Shown here: in pieces, positions 48,301-60,300 of the stretch
Position numbering within the stretch: position 1 is the stretch's first letter
How the letters are laid out: each line of letters opens with the position of its first letter
Assembly (NCBI RefSeq): GCF_021869535.1
Contig: NW_026262668.1
Location: 136,263,635-136,327,634 of the forward strand
Length of the DNA stretch: 64,000 nucleotides
Reading direction: 5' to 3'
From: Mytilus californianus
Taxonomy: Eukaryota > Mollusca > Bivalvia > Mytilida > Mytilidae
Made by a program: the position numbers and the translations under genes
Notes under the pieces: model-generated
Told to the model about the DNA's origin: nothing
What the model saw: the letters and a program-made list of their open reading frames with translations, nothing else
Databases searched by the model: none

Positions 48301-51300
48301 GAAAGGCATTAGAGATCCTTTTAACATAGTAATGACAAGTGTATTTTGTAACATATTAAAAACTTTTATAGTTTACATACAAATTATTTCTTCTTTTAAA
48401 ATTATGTCAAAACTAGTATTACCTCATAAATCACAGATTCCATAAACAAGAGTGCACACGCTGAAATGTCTCACCTGCTTTACTGACCATTAATTTTATG
48501 TTGATAGTCCTCAATATAAAGCTTTACTACAAGTATCACATAAACTTAACATTATCCAAGAAAATGAGGTCAAGGTCAGATAAACTAAACCGGAAATACA
48601 TGTACACCTTACAATCATTCAATACACTTAATAAAGTTGACCTATTGCTTATAGTTTCTAAGAAACAGACTTAACCAAATAACTAAACATTGACCAATGA
48701 ACCATGAAAATGAGGTCAAAGTCAGATGAACCATGCCAGACAATCCTTCCATACAACAAATATAGTTGACCTATTGCTTATAGTTTAAGAAAAACAGTCC
48801 AACACAAAAAACTGGACACTGAGCAATGAATCTTGAAAATGAGGTCAAGGTCAAATAAAACCTGTGAGACTGACATGTACATCATAAAATATTTCCATAC
48901 ACTAAATATAGTTGACCTATTGCATACAGTATAAGAAAAACAGACCAAAACACAAAAACTCTACTATAACCACTGAACCATGAAAATGAGGTCAAGGTCA
49001 AATAAAACCTGTGAGACTAACATGTACATCATAAAATATTTCCACACATTAAATATAGTTGACCTATTGCATACAGTATAAGAAAAACAGACCAAAACAC
49101 AAAAACTCTACTATAACCACTGAACCATGAAAATGAGGTCAAGGTCAGATGACACCTGCCAGTTGGACATTTACACCTTACAATCCTTCCATACACCAGA
49201 AATACTAGACCTATTGCTTATAGTATCTGAGATATGGACTTGACCAACAAAACTTAACCTTGTTCACTGATCCATGAAATGAGGTAGAGGTCAAGTGAAA
49301 ACTGTCTGACGGGCATGAGGACCTTGCAAGGTACGCACATACCAAATATAGTTATCCTATTACTCATAATAAGAGAGAAATAAACATTACAAAAAATCTG
49401 AACTTTTTTTCCAGGTAGTCACTGAACCATGAAAATGAGGTCAAGGACAATGGACATGTGACAGACGGAAACTTCTTAACATAAGGCATCTATATACAAG
49501 GTATGAAGCATCCAGGTCTTCCACCTTCTAACATATAAAGCTTTTAAGAAGTTAGTTAACGCCGACACCGCCATCGGATCACTATCCCTATGTCAAGCTT
49601 TCTGCGACAAAAGTCGCAGGCTTGATAAAAATAAGACTTGCCAAAATGACTTAATTTCCAGTGTTAGAAATTGCTGTATATCATAATATCAGGTTTTTTT
49701 CATAGACTGTTCTGTTTCTTCCTTTTAACATATATAGTAAAACAGGCATAGTCCTGTAACTTATTATAGCCATCAGAAAAATACAAGTTTGTAAGATAGG
49801 AATTTGTTTTTATAGGAAATTAATAAACTCATTATACATTTCACTCCAATAACCTGTTGTTCTTTTAATTTCTTTATATTCTAAGAGGAAAATGATAAAA
49901 TTATATGTTAATTTTGTTTGTCAAGTCAAAATGTACTATTTTACCCCTCGATGAAGTGCTGTACGACCCTGTATATCACGATTGTTAACTATGGCACCGT
50001 TTGCTATGAGGTAGAGAACTGTATCTACATGACCATTTGATACTGCATGCATCAATGGAGTCCTGAAAATAAAAATTACAATGGTAACCACAGGTCCAGG
50101 TAAACATTCTTTTCATACAGAAGTAAACAATCCTGTGAATACGAAAATCTTGAAAATTATTAATATAAATTACTGTATAACAATTAAAACACATTACTGT
50201 ATATAACAAGCACTCTGAGAGCATTGCATAGCAATACATAGTCCCCTACCGGTTAAAAATTCATTGTACTGGAACAAAATGCTAACTCGATCTATAACTT
50301 GTCATGGTGTAAACTATATAACAAATATCAAGTTAATATCCTCAAGCATGAGGATAAAAAGTGTGGAAAACTGATTATTTAAGTAAATTTTCTAAGTCCT
50401 AGGACCATAACTCTGCACAAAATCATCAGACCGGAACAAAATTCGAACTTGATCTGTAACTTGTCATGATAAAACTATATACCAATTATCAAATCAATAT
50501 CTTCAAGCATGACGAAAAAAAGTGTGGAAAAACTGATTATTTGAGTGAATTTTCTGTCCAAGGACCATAACTCTGCACAAAATCATCAGACCGGAACATA
50601 ATTCGAACTTGATCTGTAACTTGTCATGATAACAAATCAATATCTTCAAGCATGAAGAAAAAAAGTGTGGAAAACTGATTTGCTAGACTGACGGATGGAT
50701 AGACAGACAGACAGACAGAGTGCAAACCTAAAGTCCCCTTCGACTTTTTAGCTTATGTATAAAAATTATGTTAAAACAACTGTTGTTTTGTGATGTTTTT
50801 TGTTTTCTTGAGCAGCAGTGTTCAACATGATGAGTTTTTCTTAGCTTGCTTCCCATAGAACCAAGCACATTTAACCTTACTTTTAAAATATCAGTCTTTT
50901 GTTTCCTTGTTGAAGTTAAGTTAGAATATAATGTTACCTTTCAAAGGAATCTGTACAATCTACTATGTTATTGTCATCAGCAGTCTCTAGTAATAATCTC
51001 AGACATTCTGTATGACCATTTAATGCTAAAACACAATCATTAGAATCAACATCAGGATTACACTGTATTTTAATATTTTATGTTTATATAGATCACTGGA
51101 TGTATAATGTGTATTTTACTTGTAATACAATTTTAATGCCTGCACATCATGTAGTATCAAGTAAATTTTGGGTTGGTTTACTCTTATATCTCTTTTCTTA
51201 CTTAAAAATACAATTTATATTTCATAAAAACTCTATGCATAATTATCTAATGTTGTAACTAGATTAGTGAAAAGGTACATTACCTGCTGCATGTAGAGGT

Positions 51301-54300
51301 GTTCTCCGTGTCTGACCGTCTTGGACTAGAATTGTGGCCCCTTGTAATAGAAGTGTTTCTACACACTCATGGTGACCTTTATAACAAGCTAAATCTAACA
51401 TTGTCCTACCTACAACATGTTGTAATATGTTAAGGTTTTACAGTAGAACAATAAAATCTTAATATCTCAAAGTTTTACAGTAGAGCAATAATGTCTTTAT
51501 ATCTCAAGGTTTTACAGTAGAGCAATAATGTTTTTATATCTCAAGGTCTTACAGTAGATCAATAATGTCTTTATATCTCAAGGTTTTACAGTAGAGCAAT
51601 AATGTCTTTATATCGCAAGGTTTTACAGTAGAACAATAATGTCTTTATATCTCAAGGTCTTACAGTAGATCGATAATGTCTTTATATTTCAAGGTTTTAC
51701 AGTAGAGCAATAATGTCTTTATATCTCAAGGTTTTACAGTAGAGCAATAATGTCTTAATATTTCAAGGTTTTACAGTAGAGCAATAATGTCTTTATATCT
51801 CAAGGTTTTACAGTAGAGCAATAATGTCTTTATATCTCAAGGTTTTACAGTAGAGCAATAATGTCTTAATATTTTAAGGTTTTACAGTAGAGCAATAATG
51901 TCTTAATATTTTAAGGTTTTACAGTAGAGCAATGAAGTCTTTATATCTCAAGGTTTTACAGTAGAGCAATAATGTCTTTATATTTCAAGGGTTTACAATA
52001 GAGCCATGAAGTCTTATTATTTCAAGGTTTTACAGTAGAGCAATAATGTCTTAATATTTCAAGGTTTTACAGTAGAGCAATACTGTCTTTATATCTCAAG
52101 GTTTTACAGTAGAGCAATAATGTCTTTATATCTCAAGGTTTTACAGTAGAGCAATAATGTCTTTATATTTCAAAGTTTTACCGAAGTACATCATCGCAAA
52201 ACAATTGATTCAGTTTAAGACATTTTTTTCAAATGTGTCAAAATTAATTAGCAGTCTTCTGTATATTATATTTGTTTTTCATTCATTATTTGTACATAGA
52301 TCAGGCCGTTAGTTTTCTTGTATGAATTGTTTTACATTTGTCAATTTGAGGCCTTTAATAGCTGACAATGTGGTATGGGTTTTACTCATTGTTGAAGGCA
52401 GTACAGTGACCTATAGTTGTTAATGTTGGTGTCATTTGGTCTCTTGTGAAGAGTTGTCTCATTGGCAATCATACCACATCTTCTTATTTTTATATTCCTC
52501 AATATGTAATGTGTATACATAAAACACACGAGTTTTAATTTCTGTTCTATACATTTATGAAAGTAAATAATATATAATTCCAATTTCCTTTTTTAAAAAA
52601 GAAAACACTAAATAGTAACTTAACAAATATGCATTCACTTCATTCGAAATTTAATTATCCTCTGTCGTGTTTTAAATCAAATTTTGTAAATCAACAAACT
52701 TTCAAGAGAAGAAACCCCCAAAAAGATTGCTATGCATTAAACTGTCCGCAGCTGCTTAAAATACAAAGATCTAGTCTCAAGTAAATACTGTGAAACAACA
52801 GCTTGACCTATTACATTGTCCCATATGGCAATTACTTATTGACATGGAAATGTGGTCCTTTTGAGAATTTAGGGACTGTTGTGAATATTATGCAATTATT
52901 CTAGAATACTAAGTAATGCTTCATAGATTAATGAACAAATTATAACAACTAAAAACACTGTTCTGTATTACTGATTCAACACCAAATCTCTTTTTATGTA
53001 CCAACCATGATAATCTCTTATATCCAAATTCATTATGCAACCTAGCAATACATTAAGGGCATCACTATGACCATTGTAAGCCTGAAAATATACAAAAGCA
53101 AGTTGCTAAAATTTCATTAATACTTATCACTAAATTCAAAATAAAAACATGTAATCAACAATTTTAGCAGAGTATTCTGAAATCAGTCTGTGCCCTACTG
53201 GCCTGAAAGCTCATACCAAGAAAAGACTTTTGTGTGTTTAAACAAATTTTTGAAAACTTTCAATAGTCAGGGACATAAAGGGAGTGGTTTTGGGCACATA
53301 CTGTGAAATACAAAGCTTTAAAATTTTTCTATGAACCTAATTGGTATTTTTGAGCATTTCACTCATGAAAAAAGAAATCAGAAATTAAACATAGTATCTC
53401 CTGTCAATGATAAATTCTTGACAGGAAAATGACAATGCAGCAGATTTTTCAGATATAGGGAAGTGCCCAAGATGATTAACATTTGTTACTCTTGCCTAAG
53501 CAATGATAAATAATAAAACCTTCATTTCTATCAAATAATTTAAATTGCGTAAAAATTCCAGATGCACCATAAATGCAAGAAGTTTAATAAAGATATAAAT
53601 TATGATACAAAAGGCAACGTCAAGGAACTAAAATATTGATGTCTTGTAGTATGGATCAATTGAAGTCATTCATCATAGGTCTAATCCAAACCAGGTGAGT
53701 CAGAGAATGCCATCCATTAATGATAACTTACAGCCAGGTGAGCAGGGGAATATCTAGCTCCACTCCTCAACAAATCTGTAGCAGCAGCATCAAGAAGCTG
53801 AAATCAGGAAGTTCAACATGAACAATAGGAAATTACAAATTCAAAGCAACATATGACATCACATTCCACATAATACAAGATTTCAAAACATAGAAAAATG
53901 ACTATACAAAGAATTATCTTTTGATTATATGCAGCTTCGTTGTCTTGAACTTGTTAGACTAGAAATTCCTCACAAGTAAAATTAGTCTTCTGTCATGACC
54001 TTGAAACTTAGTAATGTATATTAATTCATTCTTTTTGATTTTAATATCTATGTGTTAAAATTTTAAATCACTCAAAATGTTTTCACTGGGATTATAAGTC
54101 TGTACTATTATAAATTTTCAGTACATTGTAATAATAAAATGACTTACCATTTCTAATGATAACTTATGACCTTTGAGTGCTGCATAATGGACTGTATTGT
54201 AGCCATCATTATCCCGGATTCCTGGACGAGGATCATGTTTCAGTAGTAATTCTATCACCCTGTAATCAGAGTAATAACATATGTAATCTACATGGGAATC

Positions 54301-57300
54301 TATTTTTGTTGTTAACATCCTATTCCTTTGATCTCTGGTGGGTAGTTGTCTCATTGGCAATCATACCACATCTCATTATCTTTATAAAGGTCTTCCCTAA
54401 ATTGATTTTATAAATCTTGTATAATAATAATAATAACAATTCTATGATTGCAGGTCACATACTATCACAATCTGAAAAATGAAGCTAAATGGAAAATTTA
54501 GTAGAAGACAACTAAAAGTGAATATAATTCAGAGACTTCTTTATTTTTTGCCTAAAATGCATCTTTACACCATTTTTATATGACTTTAGTTTCTGAGATT
54601 TGAAAAAAATGTAATCAAAAGTCAATGAAGCTTCACAAATAGGTCTCAATGACTTACTTTTTTGTGGAATGCTGCTATAATCCCAAGAATCTTATATTAA
54701 TATAAATGAAGGTCACTTTGCTTCTGAGATCTAATATCAAATATAAAACTTAATCAAAGTCAATGAAGAGTAAAAAATAGGTCCAAGATATCTACTTCTT
54801 CCTGGAAGCTGCTACACTCCCAATATACATCCCTTATACAAAGTTATATGATTGAAGTTCATTTATTATCTGAGATCTTAACTCAGAAATAAGACTTGAC
54901 TGAGGACTACATCTGATCAGATTAATTACCTCCACACTTTTATAAATACAAATTACTTATTTCACTCATACATTGAATATCGGACAAAAATTGTAATAAA
55001 AACAGTTATTCACATGACAGTCTCACTTTGGGGGTAATAACTAGCTAATAACAAACTAAGAAATACAATGTAATTATTTAAGGATTTACTTTGCATCCGG
55101 ATCTGAAGCTGCTGCATAATGTAGTGGTGTACATCCACGTCTGTCTGTAATATTGACATTACTTCCTGTATCTAGCAGTATAGACACACACTGGAAATTT
55201 ATATGTGCAGCAGCATAATGCAAGGGTGTTCTGAAATATAATTATTTAATATACGAAACCAGTAAATACATGAAATACATAATCTAATATTATTTAATGA
55301 TGAGCACTATAATTGTAACCTAAATTCTTAAATGGGAAAAACTATTTTCTAATCTGAAATATATACATTAACAAAATTCGTGCTTCTTTTTTTGCATTTG
55401 CAAACTTTTATGATTCTGGTTTTATATTTTGTACAATGGTTTCAAAACTATGTTTGTTTTGTGTGCTTTGACCTCACTCTTTCAAATTCAGTAGGATTCT
55501 ATCTCAACTAAAGTGCAGAAAAATATTTAAACTTGAAATTGTTGGTGATATATTTGTATTATTTCTCTGTGAACTTTTGACCGCTGCTTACCTTCCCTCC
55601 ACATCTAACTGTGATATATTAGCACCAGTCTTTAATAATAATTCTACACAATCAACTTTCCTATAAATATAAAAATAAACATACTTACAAAAAATATAAA
55701 TTTAAATGCTACTTGCAAAAGATTTTTGCTGACAATCTTCGGCTGACTTATCTTATAACATATTTTCACACGTGTTGTGAAAAACAAACTTATGCTATCC
55801 TCTCTTCCATTAACTTTATCTGTTATATACTACCTGACAAATCATTTCTATCTTAAAATTAAACAAATAAACTAAAAATTAGTCATATTTTGGTGTAGTC
55901 TTTAGTTTTACTTATATACTTCTAAAAACTCCCTTTCACATAAAATGAATGATAATTTTTTAAAGTATAACAAGAGCTTGTTTTTAAATTGCAACAGACT
56001 TCGAATTGGTATTTTGTTTAAGTGCCACTCTGTATCTGTCAGCAGAACAAATACATTGTATGGATGAGCCAGTAAAATCAATACAAGATGGGAGATAACT
56101 CTGAAAAATACCAACCAATTTACTACTATTCTATTACAATATTATATGACAGACGTAATTCATTATTTTAAATACTTGATCTATTGCTCAGTGATTGGAG
56201 AGTGCCACAATCTTTACACATTAAAGAACTCATGCAATTACTCTTGTTGGGGTCCATATATGACAGTTTCCAAAGTAAAACACATGACCTGCTAAACACA
56301 CCAAATTTCACCCTAATTTTTGGTGGTGTTGCTTTCTCTCTATTTCTCTGTGTAGTGTTTTGTAATTTTTCTTGGCCATGGTGTATTGGTGTTGTCTGTT
56401 TTCAATTGTTATTGCTCCCTTGTTATCTTTCTCTCTATTTTACTGTATTGTCAGTCCAAAACTCCTGTCTTTCATTCCAGTCTACATATCTTTGATAATT
56501 TATGGTATTTAATGTTTAATTTGTTCCTGTCTCAAAGAATGATGACATATTTGCCACTGGACAATAGTCAGATGATACAGGCTATTTTACACACTACATG
56601 CAGCTCCATGGAAACAAGTTCTTCCACAACCATCTGTGATGTCCATGTTTAACTTACCCACTACATGCAGCCCCATGGAGACAAGTTCTTCCACAATCAT
56701 CTGTGATGTCAATGTTTAACTGTGGCATGGCAGACAGTAATCGTTTCATGCAATCAGTATGACCATTAAGAGCAGCAACATGTACTGGTAACATCCCACT
56801 TGTACCACGTCTAAACAAATATAAAAGTAATGCTAAATTCAAAGAAGCAACATGTACTAGTAATATCCCTGTCGTACCTCATCTTTATATATATATATTT
56901 TTCAATATGCTACATCTTCTAAATAAATAAATACAATTCTAATTCTACTTTTAGTGCAAATGCATTGATACACAAAAATGGCTGTGCTGTGTTAAGACCA
57001 TCTTATTTATACGACCAGGTAAACTCAAATTACGACATTATAACCCATGTTTTCTGTAGGCAAAGCTTCAAATACAATACATTTATCTCTATTCTAATGC
57101 AATATAAACAAATCACTCCATTTCAATTATCATTTCGGTGTAAAATTTCATAGAAAGAAAATTCCGCTAAATGATGTTATCATCTTTGGCAACTAAACAA
57201 AGTGACGTCATATGTATGCTTCTGGCATCAAATGTAAACACCACATATTTTCAGGCTTCTTTTACACCCCTGAATGTAATAAAATGTGAGTTTTTATTAT

Positions 57301-60300
57301 TGAATAATATATTATTTTATGGGGGGTAAAACGGAACAGCCAAAACAGTATCGTGTGTATAGGGCTTTCACCGTTGACAAAATGACGGTATTTGTCCTAT
57401 TAAAATTGAAATATGTCATGGCAGCCATAGATTTGTTTTCATTTAATCATGGGTTGGGCATTTATATTCATATATTACTACTCCCTAACTCTCAGGATAA
57501 ACAAATTTAATATAAATGCCCAATGCATGGTTAAATGAAAACAAATCTATGGCTCCCATGAATATTTCTTAAACAACCCTTTTTAAATTCTGATCTTACA
57601 AACCTCATTGGATCAGCTCCTTGTTCTAACAGTGTATTAATTAGTAATTCATGGCCATATCTAGCAGCTATATGGAGAGAAGTGTTCCCGTTCTTATCAC
57701 AGGCATCTATTTCAGCACCTGAAAACAGAAATAACAAAGGCATTTAAAATCAAGCACTCCTTTGATGTTGAAAATATATCATACTTTATGTAATCATCGA
57801 TAATATAATAATACCAGTCAAAAATATACAAAAACATATTTTAAGCAACAGATTTAAAATTTAACATTTCTCCATTTTACATTTGAAGTAAATTTTAATA
57901 TTGAAGAGTGGACAAAAAGGGCTTACCAAAAAAGTCATGAAAAGTGTATCATAAAGTGTACTTAAAATGTTCAACTCAAATATTTTTATATTTAACTTTA
58001 ATATGTAAGGCTATTTAAAGTTAAACTTCAATAAATATTATTACCAATAAATGTAGATTACAAAGTTCGTCAACAAAACTTCAGAATCTTAGCTCCCTTT
58101 TCATGCAAATAAGAGTGAGCCTCGACTGTCTTACCTTGGGAAAGATATATATATAATTCTCACCATGCTCTATTAGTGTCTGTGCTCTGGTAAATCTACC
58201 ATGCAATGCTGTCATGTGTAGTGGAGTTCTACCATCCATACACTACAACACACAAACACCATTCACTTGTTATGTACTTCAAACAATGGGCTATATATAT
58301 ATATTGTATAATTTGCCATTTCAAAATCTAATTAAACCAGGTTATTTATACCGTCAGATGTTTCCTTGCTAACATTGATTAATTATTGCTAAATGTGATG
58401 TCATGGCAAAACAGCTTTATCCAGATGAAACATCAAATTTAGTAGACGTTTTCAGTTGCTTTATTCTATAATTGTCCTGATAAATTCAGATTCCACATAG
58501 ATTTTGAAACAGCAAAATTTTCTACTTACTATGATAATTAATAACATAACTTAACACTACAAGTTACTTAAAAAAATACAGAGAAACAGATGCTGCCTTC
58601 TTTCAAAGAGAAAAGTGATTGTATTTCAAAATACATTTGTTGTTTTACTAATACTGGAGTTATTGTAGGAAGTTGGATTAATTTTAGGACAGTAAAATTC
58701 AGATCAATTATATTTTAACTTCTTAACTACTGTATGGAGATCTCAGTCCTATTCATAGCAAACATCTTGTGTTTTAACACAAAAGATACAAATTACTCTG
58801 GTATAATTCAGAAACTAAAATGATTTCTGCTTTAAAAACATAATACCTCCTAAATGTTATTGAAATTATACAATGTTTCATAATCAAATTTTGGAACAAG
58901 TCCGTAATACTTATACTGTGTCAGTGTTTAGTTAAAAGTTAAATAACCACAAATTGGAACGCAACTCCAAAACGGGACAAGAATGAAATGGTTTCACATA
59001 GACTTTTAAACGTCTATTAAGAATTAAGAATCGATCTGCCAAACTTTCATTATTATTTTCACAAATGGATCCCTATACTATAGATAAAGGGTGTAGAAAT
59101 TTAGAGAGTATTACAGTGTGGTGGATACGTGCTGTTTTAGAACTACTGACAAAGTACAATGTTGTTGACATGCTGTTGGACAATACAAACAAAGGGAGAT
59201 CATGCTGTTACATACTTCCTCTTTTCTCACCACTTTTTACTTTCTCTCTCTCAACTGAGCTACATTTCTAAATAACGGAATTACATATTAACAATTAAAA
59301 GAACTTTCATACTGTATAAAAAAAACCACAATAATATACGTTTCATATCATTGAAAATTTTATAAATGTATATTTCTTTGTAAATGACTTAGAGAAACAT
59401 GAAAAGTCAGAATTAATACAGATAGGAAAAATAAATATATACTAGTCAAACCAACAATGTTGTAAATGTGTGTGTTTGACTTGAAGATCCTTTACAAGTG
59501 GGTGTTAAGTTATGTAAAGGAATTATATTTTTAAAACATCCAAAGGGCTGTACTATGAAAATGGACTGATAAAATAATTTTTTATATAGATATTTTATTG
59601 TTTGTAAGTCAGTTATAGTTCATTGAGTAATGAGATATGAGAGAATTTATTAAAAGTAAATTTACTCAGAATTGAGTAAGATTGTAACAAATGAGCAATC
59701 TTTAAATATATAAGATCCCTCCAGCTCACATTTATATCGTTTTCTGTGTACACTACATTGACCTACATTGTTGATCAACTAGTAGAAATAAAGAAAGAAC
59801 CTGCATTTTTTTTACTCAATCTTTTTTTCTGCCATCAGCATTCATTTGACCTTCAAAATGCTCCCCCCAAAAAACCAGATAAATTATTGAAAGCATGTGG
59901 ACATATTCAATGCTGTGTTTTTAAAAATCTTTCATATATATAATTCCCCTTAAATCAATGTGATAGGTACCGAATATTCATTTATTGGACCTTGATTATC
60001 AGGCCATGGAGCTATACTTCTCTTTACAAATAACAAATTGTTTTGATGGTATTTATTCCAAGTCTGTAAGAGGTTACCAGATTCTAGGGTTAGGAATGTT
60101 GGTACTATGATAAGTCATAAAAAACCTTCAAGTTTATACAACGACTTAAAAGATTCATTCATTTTAAATGATATCTACCTGATTTCTGGCATTGGCTCCT
60201 TCAGTAACAAGAATTTCTAAACAGATCCCACCATGTGTTGATGATGCTGCATAATGTAATGGAGTCTGAAATAAATGTCAACAAATAATTTTCAATTCTG

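Larger units (their letters stand above)
51410..53005 (-). other. Intron 11 with a 37-bp array and a SINE-like fragment
   Basis: Array at 51,430-52,185, SINE-like piece at 52,300-52,490; the rest is AT-rich. Confidence 0.8.
56811..57603 (-). other. Intron 5
   Basis: Contains the partial exon copy above, a TA-rich run near 56,887-56,900 and the long hairpin at 57,418-57,559. Confidence 0.75.

Noticed and set aside
56184-56652. Two plus-strand frames of 88-103 residues antisense to intron 6
   Set aside because: They lie over a T-rich dispersed repeat and the antisense of a duplicated exon fragment; no support as genes.
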